DNA of 64,000 nt from Bryobacter sp. Its GTDB lineage: Bacteria > Acidobacteriota > Terriglobia > Bryobacterales > Bryobacteraceae. Numbering within the stretch: position 1 is the stretch's first letter; each line of letters begins with the position of its first letter. This document shows positions 9,660-18,903 of this stretch, in pieces. The position numbers and the translations under genes are program-made. The notes beneath the pieces were generated by a model. That model was not told where the DNA came from. It ran no database searches and saw nothing but the letters and a program-made list of their open reading frames with translations. The DNA lies in assembly GCA_022843605.1 (NCBI GenBank), contig JALHNI010000003.1:50000-113999 (forward strand), read 5' to 3'.

Positions 9660-10427
9660 ATGAAGAAGCAAAACCTTGTCTGTTCCATGATTCTGATGGC
9701 GATGCCGCTTGCGGCTCAGCCAGCAGCGGCGATTTTCGGTGCGTCGGGCGCGGATGCCGCGGCCATCCGTTCGGCGGTGACGGCGTTTCAGGAGTCGTTA
9801 GGCCCGTTGAACGCGCCAGGAGCCACGGGCAATCCGGCGGGCCGGCGAGAGATCAATTGGGACGGGGTGCCGGCGGGTTTCTCGTCACCGAATAACATGC
9901 CGCCCGATTTCTTCAACAAGAACTCGGTGCGGGGCGCGGTGTTTGCGGCGGACCAACCGGATTGGACGGGATTTCAGGTGAGCGCGAACTCGGCGGACGG
10001 GCCGGTGCGGTTCGACAACCTCTATGCGGGCAATGCGGCGATCTTCAGCGTGTTCAGTGCGCAGAAGCTGTTTACCAGCGTGGGGACGAACGTCTATAAC
10101 CTCGACTTTTTCGTTCCTGGCACGGAGGTGCGGGGGAAGGTGAAGGGCTTCGGCGCCGTGTTTGCCAATGTGGCGTTGCCATTCACTTCGGCGATCGAGC
10201 TTTACAACGGCGACGGTTTGCTGTTGGGCCGGTACTATGTGCCGGTGGCGGCCAAGGGTCTCTCGTTTATCGGCGTGACCTTTGCGAACAAGATGGTGAC
10301 GCGGGTGCGCATCGTGCCGGGGAACGCGGTGGTGGGGACGGCTGACGATCCGGCGAATGGGCGGAATGTCGTGGTGGTGGATGACTTCATCTACGGCGAG
10401 CCGACGAGCGACTGCGTCGTGAACTAA
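9660..10427 (+). CDS. Secreted conserved hypothetical protein
   Basis: ORF with signal peptide MKKQNLVCSMILMAMPLAAQPAAA. REINWDGVPAGFSSPNNMPPDFFN is seen in uncharacterised secreted proteins. Confidence 0.7.
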   Translation: MKKQNLVCSMILMAMPLAAQPAAAIFGASGADAAAIRSAVTAFQESLGPLNAPGATGNPAGRREINWDGVPAGFSSPNNMPPDFFNKNSVRGAVFAADQPDWTGFQVSANSADGPVRFDNLYAGNAAIFSVFSAQKLFTSVGTNVYNLDFFVPGTEVRGKVKGFGAVFANVALPFTSAIELYNGDGLLLGRYYVPVAAKGLSFIGVTFANKMVTRVRIVPGNAVVGTADDPANGRNVVVVDDFIYGEPTSDCVVN

Positions 10428-10618
10428 GTCGAAGAGGGCGGTCCGCCGTTGCTGCGTTGGGTGGCGGCGGACCGTGGTCAGGTTTTCCGGTTAGGTCACA
10501 GGGAACGGGACACCGAGGCCGATGTCCGTGGATATCATGGCTTCGAGATGGAGGACTTTGCAGTACGACGTTTCGGTCATGCAACGCGATCCGGGAGTCA
10601 TTGATTAATGAAGCAACG

Positions 10619-10948
10619 TCATGCAGATGCCTGTTGCCTTTCTTCCAACCAGTTCATTAGTGTGATGATGTACGTCGAATTCCGCGTAATCCCGACAAGT
10701 TCCGTTCGCGGCAGGTTGCCGCTCCTGTAGCGTAGCCAAACCCTTGCCACGTTCTCAAACGGAATCTGTCCAACCTTGCGTGGCTTACCCTTGATTCCGG
10801 GACTGGTGACGAAGATGTGATCCGGTCGGATTTCGACGACTTCGAACCAGTTATTGAGGTGACCTTTTGCGGCGCTCCAGGTGCGATGTCTGCCCAGCGC
10901 GAGCTTTTGCTGGAGGTCGGCCCACGTGGGCGTTTGTGACTGTTGCAT
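10619..10948 (-). CDS. Hypothetical 109-aa orphan protein
   Basis: Coherent ORF, NWFEVVEIRPDHIFVTSPGIKGKPRKVGQIPFENVARVWLRYRSG...STYIITLMNWLEE, in an otherwise noncoding stretch. Confidence 0.6.
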   Translation of the reverse strand: MQQSQTPTWADLQQKLALGRHRTWSAAKGHLNNWFEVVEIRPDHIFVTSPGIKGKPRKVGQIPFENVARVWLRYRSGNLPRTELVGITRNSTYIITLMNWLEERQQASA

Positions 10949-10978
10949 GAAATTCTAATCGGAAGCAATGGGTGTTTT

Positions 10979-11105
10979 CGGGAGACCGGACCGGTGATTT
11001 GATGAAACAGGGGGAGCTTAGAAGTGGAGCTCGTGTCTGGCACCGAGTCGAAAGACTGTGATGGTCAAGCTCCGTAGATACCGACCAGAGTGTCTGGCAT
11101 GCACC
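10979..11105. repeat. Cluster of REP-like motifs (CGGGAGACCGG; GTGTCTGGC)
   Basis: CGGGAGACCGGA 10979-10990; CTCGTGTCTGGCACCGAG 11030-11047; AGAGTGTCTGGCATGCACC 11087-11105. Confidence 0.45.
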
Positions 11106-11361
11106 ATACTTTTCTGCCAAACTTCACTAGCCTACCAACTTTGTCTTCCAAATTCTTCAGCCGCCACACTCACTGCAGACTGCTTGAATCAGCGAGGGAA
11201 TTCCGAGTTATCTTTCGGGCATATTCAGCGTTAACGGGCTGAACGAGCCAAGCTTGACCAAGGCCAGCGAGAGCCATATCAGGCGTAAGATACAAGCGGG
11301 GAAGCGGGAGTGATTCCGAAACACAACTGAGCCCTATCAATGGCAGACTGCTGAAAATGCC

Positions 11362-11383
11362 GGACCGGTCGGGAGACCGGTCC
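11362..11383. repeat. Perfect palindromic hairpin, REP-like
   Basis: GGACCGGTC-GGGA-GACCGGTCC: 9-bp perfect stem, 4-nt loop. Shares the 11-mer CGGGAGACCGG with 10979. Confidence 0.65.
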
Positions 11384-11396
11384 CACGGGCAGCCTG

Positions 11397-12182
11397 CTAG
11401 ACGAGGGAGGTGGTAGCGATGACGCGGACGCGCCAGTCGTGGGCGTTGCCGTGGGCGTCGATGACTTCGCGGTAGGTGAGGTTTTCGAACCATTCGTCGA
11501 TGCGGAGGCCGAGGATGGAGAGGTGTTCGCGGAGGCGCTCGGGCGGGACGAATTGGGACCAGGGTTCGGCGGTATTGAAGCCGCAGGGGGTGGCGAGGAG
11601 GAGCCGGCCGCCGGGGCGAAGGACGCGGATCATCTGGGCGAGGCCGGCAACGGGGTCCGGGAGGCGGCAGAGGAGCAGGGTGGCGAGGACGAGGTCGAAG
11701 GTGAGCGGGGCGAAGGGCAGGTTGAGCGCGCTGGCCTGGGCAATTTTGACGTTGGGCAGTTGGCGCGGTTCGGAGAAGACGATGTTGGGCCGGCCCCAGC
11801 GTTCGAGGCCGGGGAGCGGTATCGGGTCAAGGCCGTTGAGCAACTGTACGGAGCGGCGGCACATGTTGTAGGAGAGGTCGAGGCCGGCGAACTGGGTTTC
11901 CGGCAGGGCGGGGGCGCAATCGTAGAGGACGCGGCCGACGCCGCAGCCGAGGTCCAGGACGGTTTTGGGCGCCGAGGCGAGCAACAGGGCGCTCATGGTG
12001 CGATAGAGGCCTTCGGCGGAGCCATCGCCGAAGAGGCGATGACCGTAGGCGATGCCGGTATAGACGTCGGGGACGTTGAAGTCGCGATCGTAGCGGCTGT
12101 TGGCCCGGTCAGCGGCGGAGCAGGGAGCGAAGACGGGGATGCGGCCGTCGATCCACTCGAGGGGCGAGCGGTCGAAGGTCAT
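11397..12182 (-). CDS. SAM-dependent class I methyltransferase
   Basis: TVLDLGCGVGRVLYDCA (motif I) and FDLVLATLLLCRLPDPVAGLAQMIRVLRPGGRLLLATP. Start ATG 12182 overlaps upstream stop. Confidence 0.85.
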   Translation of the reverse strand: MTFDRSPLEWIDGRIPVFAPCSAADRANSRYDRDFNVPDVYTGIAYGHRLFGDGSAEGLYRTMSALLLASAPKTVLDLGCGVGRVLYDCAPALPETQFAGLDLSYNMCRRSVQLLNGLDPIPLPGLERWGRPNIVFSEPRQLPNVKIAQASALNLPFAPLTFDLVLATLLLCRLPDPVAGLAQMIRVLRPGGRLLLATPCGFNTAEPWSQFVPPERLREHLSILGLRIDEWFENLTYREVIDAHGNAHDWRVRVIATTSLV

Positions 12183-13174
12183 TAGCGGGCCGCCAACACC
12201 TGCTCGCCCACGTGGCAATAGCGAACGATGGCGGGAAGGAAGGATTCCACGCGCGGGGGCGGGGCGGGGATGCGGCGGAGGGTTTCGGCGTTGAGAAAGC
12301 TTTGGTCGCGGCCCAGGTGGGGCAGGAAGAGGCCGAGAGCTTCCATGAGGCGGCCGGTGAGCCCGCCGAGGCGGCTTTTGAGGAAACGGTCGAACTCGGC
12401 GAGGGGTACGAGTTCGGGGGCGGGGCAATCGTAGATCTCGGAGCAGAGGGCCATCATGTCGGCGAGGCGGATGGCGGCTTGGGGGCCGGCGGAGAGATGC
12501 GCGATGCTGCCGGAGGAGAAGGCGTGTTGGTGGAGATGCCAGAGAGACGGGACGGTCCAGTCTTCGGCGATCAGGTCGACGGGGATGTCGGGGTGGCCGG
12601 GCGCGACCGGAAAGATGCGGCGCGGGAAGAGCTTCAGCAACTGGTGGACGTGGTTGAACTGGGTGACGACGCCGGTGCTGGCGTTGCCGGCCAGGGAGCT
12701 GAGGCGCACGATCTGGACGGGGATGTCGGCGGCAGCGGCCAGGGCGAGGGTTTCGGCTTCGGCCTTCGACTGTTCGTAGCTATTGGGATAGCTGTGGGCG
12801 CGGAAGGGGGCTTCGGGCAGTTGGCCTTCATCGTTGCCCATGACGTAGACGGTGCTGACGTGGGTGAACTTGCGGAGTTTCGGAGCGCGGCGGGCGAAAT
12901 CGAGCAGGCGGCCGGTGGCCTCAGTATTGATGGCGCGGGCCTCGGCAAGAGGCAGGTCAAAACGGACGGCGGCGGCGCTGTGAATGATCTCGGTGACTTC
13001 GTTGAGGTGCTGATGAAGTGAGAAGGCGGGGTTGGCGAGGTCGCCGGGGATGACCTGGACGTTCGAGCCCATGGGAACGGGACGTCGCGCGACGGCGAGG
13101 ACGGATCGGTCCCGGGAGTGTTCGAGGAGGAGCCGACCGACGAGTCCGGTAGCGCCGGTCAAGAGCAAAGACAT
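12182..13174 (-). CDS. NAD(P)-dependent SDR-family (NAD_binding_4 / thioester-reductase-like) protein
   Basis: MSLLLTGATGLVGRLLLEHS Rossmann motif, IIHSAAAVRFD, YEQSKAEAE (YxxxK). Confidence 0.85.
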   Translation of the reverse strand: MSLLLTGATGLVGRLLLEHSRDRSVLAVARRPVPMGSNVQVIPGDLANPAFSLHQHLNEVTEIIHSAAAVRFDLPLAEARAINTEATGRLLDFARRAPKLRKFTHVSTVYVMGNDEGQLPEAPFRAHSYPNSYEQSKAEAETLALAAAADIPVQIVRLSSLAGNASTGVVTQFNHVHQLLKLFPRRIFPVAPGHPDIPVDLIAEDWTVPSLWHLHQHAFSSGSIAHLSAGPQAAIRLADMMALCSEIYDCPAPELVPLAEFDRFLKSRLGGLTGRLMEALGLFLPHLGRDQSFLNAETLRRIPAPPPRVESFLPAIVRYCHVGEQVLAAR

Positions 13175-13298
13175 GAAACTTTGGACAGGATAGCAGGTGC
13201 GGACGTCACTCTGGGAAGCGCTAACGCTTTCCAGCGCCATGTGAGACCATAGTACTGATGCTTTTCCCCACCCTGCACGCTTCTGGGGTTTTCTCCGC

Positions 13299-14294
13299 GT
13301 GATCGATCGTTTCCGTTTTCGCATTGCCGGCTGTGGCACTGCTCTCCCCCGCACTCCTTTATCGAACGTCGAACTGGCAAAGCAGTTGGGCGTGGAAACC
13401 TCCTGGATTGAGAGCCGGTGCGGCGTGGAAACGCGGTACCGCTCAGAAGAGGACGAAACCACGCTGTCCCTGGCGGTGGAAGCCTCGCAGATGGTGTTGA
13501 AGCAGGTGCCCGGTTTTGTGCCGGATATGTTGATTTGTTCGACGTTTACGCCGGAATACCTGCTTTGTCCGACCGCTCCGGCGATTGCGCACAAGTTGGC
13601 TTTGGGGCCAATCGGGGCATTCGATTTGAATGCGGCCTGTTCCGGTGCGGCGATCGGGTTTCTGACGGCGATCAACTTTTTGGCGACGGGATTTGCCAAA
13701 CGCATCCTGCTGGTGTGCAGCGACACGCCGACGAAGTTTCTGGCGGATGGAGATCGTAACACGCGCATTCTGATGGGCGATGGAGCGGCGGCGATGGCGC
13801 TGGAGACGACGGGTTCGTGCCAGAGCCGGCTGCTTTCATGGTCGATCGGGAGTGACGGCGAAGGCGCTTCTTTCTATTCGGTACCGGTGGGTGGTTCGGC
13901 CTGTCCGCAGCCGCCGGTGACGGGTCCGCTGGAGGGCGAACTTGCACTGTCGGTGAAGATGGAAGGTCGCGCGCTGTTCAAGTTTGCGGTGGCGCAGGGC
14001 GCGGAACTGATCGAGAGCATTTGTGAGAAGGCTTCCGTCGCGATGGAGAATGTCCGATGGGTGCTGATTCATCAGGCCAACCTGCGGATCATCAACGCGC
14101 TGCGGGAGAAGGTGGCGATTCCGGCCGACCGTTGGGTGGTGAATGTCAACGCGGTGGGCAATACGGTTGCCGCGTCGATTCCGCTGGCCCTGGCCGATTG
14201 TCTGGATCGGCAAGCGTTTAAGGAAGGCGACATCATTCTGGTGGTGGGTTTCGGCGCGGGCTTGACCTGGGCCGGCTTCCTGATGCAATGGTAG
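13299..14294 (+). CDS. 3-oxoacyl-ACP synthase III family (FabH-like) protein
   Basis: FDLNAACSGAAIGFL (catalytic Cys), VLIHQANLRIINALR (His), NVNAVGNTVAASIP (Asn). GTG start at 13299. Confidence 0.9.
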   Translation: MIDRFRFRIAGCGTALPRTPLSNVELAKQLGVETSWIESRCGVETRYRSEEDETTLSLAVEASQMVLKQVPGFVPDMLICSTFTPEYLLCPTAPAIAHKLALGPIGAFDLNAACSGAAIGFLTAINFLATGFAKRILLVCSDTPTKFLADGDRNTRILMGDGAAAMALETTGSCQSRLLSWSIGSDGEGASFYSVPVGGSACPQPPVTGPLEGELALSVKMEGRALFKFAVAQGAELIESICEKASVAMENVRWVLIHQANLRIINALREKVAIPADRWVVNVNAVGNTVAASIPLALADCLDRQAFKEGDIILVVGFGAGLTWAGFLMQW

Positions 14295-14308
14295 TGATTA
14301 GTTACTAA

Positions 14309-14707
14309 ATGAGTTATCTCGACAGCCTCGAAAACAATCTGAAAGCGCTCGAAAACCAAGCCGAGCGCGACCCCGCGGAAGTCCGCCGGAAGCAGGAAGC
14401 TCGCGCGGCGGATCGCGCGGCGGCCGTAGCGGCAGAACCTTATGTGAAGGAACTTCGCGAAGGCGAGTTTACTCGCACCATGTTGGGGCATTGTGCGGTA
14501 ATTGGCTACAGTTTGCGGACGAAGATCCGGCCCTTGTGGTTGGGGAACGTCCTGCGGTTGGAAGCACGCGAAAAGCAGATTGATTTCGAGCCTTCCGCCG
14601 AAGGTGTGCATGTCGTGTTCCGCGAGGGGGGCGAGGTGATCGGACGGGAACCGGTGGACCTGAGCCAGCCCTCTGAACCACTCGCTAAACGCTGGCTTGG
14701 TGTGTAA
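14309..14707 (+). CDS. Conserved hypothetical protein with charged N-terminal helix
   Basis: MSYLDSLENNLKALENQAERDPAEVRRKQEARAADRAAAVAAE...; tight spacing to FabH-like gene. Confidence 0.65.
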   Translation: MSYLDSLENNLKALENQAERDPAEVRRKQEARAADRAAAVAAEPYVKELREGEFTRTMLGHCAVIGYSLRTKIRPLWLGNVLRLEAREKQIDFEPSAEGVHVVFREGGEVIGREPVDLSQPSEPLAKRWLGV

Positions 14708-14817
14708 GTCGACACCACCTACGCCGCGTTGGCCTTAAGCATCATAAACCTGTTGACAATCTTTTAAGCGTCACGGATCTTACAGAGAGTAACTTCGTGC
14801 GGGTAGCCTAGCCTCGC

Positions 14818-15516
14818 ATGGGGAGGAGCCCTCGTTTGAGACCCCTGACCACAATCCTGGCCGGCTTGATTGGCACCGCGATCATGGCATTTTTGTGCCG
14901 TAGTCTGCACGCGGAAGCGATCGCCAACGGCCTGCGTAACCCAATCCAGCAAGCCCTCACCGCGCTGCCCTTGACGGGTGCCTCAGTGTCCGTCGATGGC
15001 CGCGATGTTACTTTGCGCGGCGTGGCGGATAGCGAAGCGGCCAAGTTACAAGCGGGTGAAGTGGCTGCCGGCCAGTGGGGCGTCTATCGTGTGACGAATC
15101 TGCTGGAAGTGCGCGCCGCCGCGACCCCGAGTTTGCCTCCCGCCGCATCACTGAATTGCCAGGCGGAGTTTGCCGAGATTCTGAAAGCGGAGCAGCCGCG
15201 GTTTGCGAACGCCAGCAGCGTTCTGTCGCCGAGTAGCTATCCGCTGCTGGACCGTGTGGCGCAGGCGGCCAGCCAGTGTCCGGCCGCTCAGTTAACGGTG
15301 GGTGGCCATACGAGTTCGCGGGGTGGGCTCGCGAAGAATCTGGAACTGAGCCGGGCCCGGGCGCAGGCGGTGGTGACTTACCTGGCGGCGAAGGGCATTC
15401 CCGCCAGCCGGATGGAAGCCGAGGGCTTTGGGCCGAATCAGCCGGTAGCGGATAACGCGACGGAAGAGGGCATGGGCAGGAATCGCCGCATTGAGATCAA
15501 GGTGAAAGGGCTCTAA
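14818..15516 (+). CDS. OmpA-family protein with BON domain
   Basis: BON-like GASVSVDGRDVTLRGVADSEAAK. OmpA C-terminus LTVGGHTSSRGGLAKNLELSRARAQAVVTYLAAKGIPASRMEAEGFGPNQPVADN...GRNRRIEIKV. Confidence 0.88.
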   Translation: MGRSPRLRPLTTILAGLIGTAIMAFLCRSLHAEAIANGLRNPIQQALTALPLTGASVSVDGRDVTLRGVADSEAAKLQAGEVAAGQWGVYRVTNLLEVRAAATPSLPPAASLNCQAEFAEILKAEQPRFANASSVLSPSSYPLLDRVAQAASQCPAAQLTVGGHTSSRGGLAKNLELSRARAQAVVTYLAAKGIPASRMEAEGFGPNQPVADNATEEGMGRNRRIEIKVKGL

Positions 15517-15521
15517 CGTTC

Positions 15522-16676
15522 ATGGGCTATTTGTTGATGCATATCTGGCTGTGCCTGTTGGCCGCGGCGCTGCTGGGCGGGTTGCTGATGTGGCTGGTGT
15601 CGAGGCTGTGGTCACGGAACCTGCAGACGGAATTGGAAGCTCTTTGGAGTGACAAGCTGCGGAATGCCGAGGCGAGGTCCGACGGATTGCAGGCGGATCT
15701 GATTCGGGCTCAGGACAGGATTCCAGCTCTTGAAAAAGATAAGGTTCAACTGTCGACGAAGCTAATGAACCTGGGTGCGGAGCACCAGGCGGCGCTCGCG
15801 ACGGCGGCTGCCGCTGCATCGGCGGCCAGCTTGAAGTTCTCCACGGTGTACAACGAAAAGCGCGAGCTTGAGGGGCGGTTGGAACAACTGCGCAAGGCAA
15901 AGACGGAAGATCTGAGCCAGGTGCAGGCGAAGCTGGCCGAGGTGGAGACAGCGAAGCGGGAGCTTGAGGCTCGAGGGGCCGTGGTGGCCCAGGAACTGGA
16001 AGCGGTAAAGGGAAAAGCGCTGACGATCATTGCCGAGCGCGATCGCTTTCAGGGTGAGCTTACGGAGGTTCAACTTGAGCGAGGCCAATTGACCTCGCAG
16101 GTGGCGGAACTGACGGCCCTGCGAACGGCACCGATGGCGATGGCTGCCGCGGCGAGCGCCACGGCTGTCTCCACGCCGCAGCCGATTCTGAACGAGTGGG
16201 AGCCGAAGTTCTATGACCTGCAGCGCCGGTTCCAGGGCTTTGTCGCGGCCCAGCAGAAGGAAGGCTACGGAGATATCGAGCGGATTGAGGGCATTGGTCC
16301 GGTGATTGGCCAGAAGTTGCGCCAGGCGGGAATTGCGTGGGTGAAGACGCTGCTGTCGTCCGGCGCGACTTCAGCCGGGCGCAAGCTGATTGTGGACCAG
16401 ACCGGCCTGAACGCTTCGGACATTCTGAAGTGGGTGAACGCGGCCGATTTGCTGCGTATTGAAGGCGTGACGCCGGATTGGGCGGAGATGCTGGAGGTGG
16501 CGGGCGTCGATACGGTGAAGGAGCTACGCAATCGACTGCCGGAGAACCTGCACCGCAAGATGGTGGATACGCGGGCGGAGAACGCGCGGAGATTCCATAG
16601 CGAGGCGCCGGCGCTGGAAGTGATCCAGGGGTGGATTGAGGCGGCCAAGACGATGGAGCCGATGATTACGCACTAA
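15522..16676 (+). CDS. Membrane-anchored coiled-coil protein with C-terminal DUF4332/HhH-like region
   Basis: N-terminal TM (LCLLAAALLGGLLMWLV), long coiled coil, IERIEGIGPVIGQKLRQAGI...DLLRIEGVTPDWAEMLEVAGVDTVKELRNR. Confidence 0.8.
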   Translation: MGYLLMHIWLCLLAAALLGGLLMWLVSRLWSRNLQTELEALWSDKLRNAEARSDGLQADLIRAQDRIPALEKDKVQLSTKLMNLGAEHQAALATAAAAASAASLKFSTVYNEKRELEGRLEQLRKAKTEDLSQVQAKLAEVETAKRELEARGAVVAQELEAVKGKALTIIAERDRFQGELTEVQLERGQLTSQVAELTALRTAPMAMAAAASATAVSTPQPILNEWEPKFYDLQRRFQGFVAAQQKEGYGDIERIEGIGPVIGQKLRQAGIAWVKTLLSSGATSAGRKLIVDQTGLNASDILKWVNAADLLRIEGVTPDWAEMLEVAGVDTVKELRNRLPENLHRKMVDTRAENARRFHSEAPALEVIQGWIEAAKTMEPMITH

Positions 16677-18117
16677 AGTGGCGTGAGGCGGCGAGATAGC
16701 GGGCGAAACCGGCGCGGTAGATCGCGTTTGCAGCGGGATCAGGATCGAGCGGCGTCTGACGTTTGACGAAATGGCTGGCGGCCTGTTCGCGGGTCCACCA
16801 TCCCAGCGCGCATCCAACGATGGTGGCAACGCCGAAGGTGGTGAGTTCGTAGTTGTCGAGTGGCACCAAGCGGCGGCCGGTGACACTCGCCTTAATCCGA
16901 TTGAACTGATGGTTACGGGACAGGCCTCCCGCCAGCAAGACGTCGCCGATGCGAACGCCGTTTTCTTCCATGACGGTTTGAATGTGGAGCAGGGAGTAAC
17001 AGATACCTTCCAACACGGCGCGGAGCATGTCGGGCAGGGTGGAGGAGCCGCGCAAGCCGGCGAAGACGCCGGTGGCGCCAGGGTTCCACAGGGGGGCGCG
17101 TTCGCCCGCGAGATAGGGCAAAAAGATCACACCGTTGGCGCCGGGCGGCGAATCGGCTACGGCCTGATCGAGTTCGTCGTAAGTTCCTCTCAGCAGCACG
17201 GCCCGGGCCCATTCGAGGGCGGCACCGGACATGGCCGTGGAGCCGCGCACGAGCCAGAGGTCATTCAGGGGCAGGGAGTAAATGCGGCGGCTTGCATCGC
17301 GTACCTGACTGTGGTGCAGGACGCCGAAGCTGGTGACGGTGCCGGAGATGTCGAGGGCTTCGCCAGTGTCGCGCAAATGAGCACCAAGGTAAGCGCAGGC
17401 GCTGTCGTAGGGTGCGGAGAAGACGGGGCAGGCGGGGAGGCCGAATTCGTGGCAGAGTTCCGGCCGTAGGGTACCGATCAACTGGCCGACTTGCATCGGT
17501 GTGCCGAGCTTGGACGGGTCGAGGTCGAAGGCGTCGCAGAGCGCGCGCGGTATCTGGCTGGTGCCGGGCGTCGCGTAGCAGGTGAACAGCGTGAAGGCGT
17601 CGAGCGAGGCGATTCCGGTGAGGAAGTAGTTGAGTGCGCCGGTGGAATCGATCAGCCGTTCGGACTGGGCGTAGATGGCGGGCTCCTCTTGGCGGAGGTA
17701 GAGGAGTTGGGGAAAGAAGTCGCCGACGACCGAGCGCCAGCCGTACTGTTCGCGGACGGGAGCGAACTCAGGGTGGGCCTCCAACTGAGCCACCTGGGCG
17801 GCGGGGCGAGCATCGGCATACATGATGGCGTTTCGCAGAGGGCGATCTTGGGCATCGAGGCAGACTAAGCCGGATAGGGTTCCAGTGGCGGCGATGCCAG
17901 CGAGGTTGGCAGCGAGAGCGGGCTGCTGGCCGATCTCAAGAAGGACGTGGCGCAACGCGGCGTGCCATTCGGCGGGATCCTGTTCGCATTCGCCGTCGTG
18001 GCGGGCAGTGACGATGGGTCGGGAGTACTGCCACTGCGCCTGGCCGGCCCGGTTGAAGACGGTGGCGCGGAGGCTTTGGGTTCCAAGGTCGATGACGAGG
18101 AGCGAGTCAGCGGGCAC
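16666..18117 (-). CDS. FGGY-family carbohydrate kinase
   Basis: LLVIDLGTQSLRATVFNRAGQAQW...ECEQDPAEWHAALR...GVIFLPYLAGERAPLWNPGATGVFAGL. Start GTG 18117 or TTG 18129. Confidence 0.9.
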   Translation of the reverse strand: MPADSLLVIDLGTQSLRATVFNRAGQAQWQYSRPIVTARHDGECEQDPAEWHAALRHVLLEIGQQPALAANLAGIAATGTLSGLVCLDAQDRPLRNAIMYADARPAAQVAQLEAHPEFAPVREQYGWRSVVGDFFPQLLYLRQEEPAIYAQSERLIDSTGALNYFLTGIASLDAFTLFTCYATPGTSQIPRALCDAFDLDPSKLGTPMQVGQLIGTLRPELCHEFGLPACPVFSAPYDSACAYLGAHLRDTGEALDISGTVTSFGVLHHSQVRDASRRIYSLPLNDLWLVRGSTAMSGAALEWARAVLLRGTYDELDQAVADSPPGANGVIFLPYLAGERAPLWNPGATGVFAGLRGSSTLPDMLRAVLEGICYSLLHIQTVMEENGVRIGDVLLAGGLSRNHQFNRIKASVTGRRLVPLDNYELTTFGVATIVGCALGWWTREQAASHFVKRQTPLDPDPAANAIYRAGFARYLAASRHFSA

Positions 18118-18874
18118 GGTTGGCCCCAAGCTGTTCGGCCGCGCGGCGAAAGCCTTCGGCGAGCAGGCTACGGTCCGAGGCGAGGGAGATGAAACGGTAA
18201 CCCAACTGGCGGTAGCGTGCGGCGTCAGCAGCGTTGCGGGCGAGAATGCCGGCAGTTTTGCCGGCGTCGTTGGCAGTTCTGGCGACGAAGGCGAGGGCCT
18301 CGGCGAAGCGCGGGTCCTGGGCGGGATCGACCACCTTCATGCTGATGGACAGGTCAGTGGGGCCGACGAAGAGAACGTCAATGCCATCGACCGCGGCGAT
18401 TGCGGCGCAGTTCTCGAGAGCCGTGACGGACTCAATTTGGGCAATGGTGAGGAGGCCGTCGTTAGCGGTTGCCAGGTACTCGCGATAACGAAAGCCATAG
18501 CCGCTGGCGCGGGTGGAACTGGCGGCGCCGCGATCGCCGAGGGGCGGAATGCGCACGGCGCGGACGAGGGCCGTGGCTTGTTCGGCGGTGTCGACGCACG
18601 GGGCCATGATGCCGGACGCACCGGCGTCGAGCGCGCGTTTGATCTCGCTGCGATCGATGCTGCCGACGCGCACGATAGGGGCTGCGCCGCTGGCGGAGGC
18701 GGCATGGATCTGGAGGGGCATCTCGGCGTCGCTGCCGGAGCCGTGCTCGCGGTCAATCAGGACCCAATCGAAGCCGGCGAGGCCGGCAATCTCGGCGGAA
18801 ACGGGCGAGCCTAGGTTGAGCCAAGTGCCGGCGAGACTTTCCCCGGCGGCCACCCGTGGTCTGAGCATGATCAT
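18107..18874 (-). CDS. HpcH/HpaI aldolase family protein
   Basis: [30 protein letters not shown]...[28 protein letters not shown]...[14 protein letters not shown]. Confidence 0.9.
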   Translation of the reverse strand: MIMLRPRVAAGESLAGTWLNLGSPVSAEIAGLAGFDWVLIDREHGSGSDAEMPLQIHAASASGAAPIVRVGSIDRSEIKRALDAGASGIMAPCVDTAEQATALVRAVRIPPLGDRGAASSTRASGYGFRYREYLATANDGLLTIAQIESVTALENCAAIAAVDGIDVLFVGPTDLSISMKVVDPAQDPRFAEALAFVARTANDAGKTAGILARNAADAARYRQLGYRFISLASDRSLLAEGFRRAAEQLGANRAR

Positions 18875-18903
18875 TCAGCTTGATATTATCGCCTGTACCC
18901 AAG

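Noticed and set aside
11170-11396. Possible degraded gene (…DMALAGLGQAWLVQPVNAEYARKITRNSLAD…) on minus strand
   Set aside because: Protein-like but too short and without a recognised family; cannot support a pseudogene call without a search.
13175-13768. N-terminal extension of the SDR ORF (to 13768)
   Set aside because: Runs antisense through the FabH-like gene; the Rossmann motif begins at ATG 13174.
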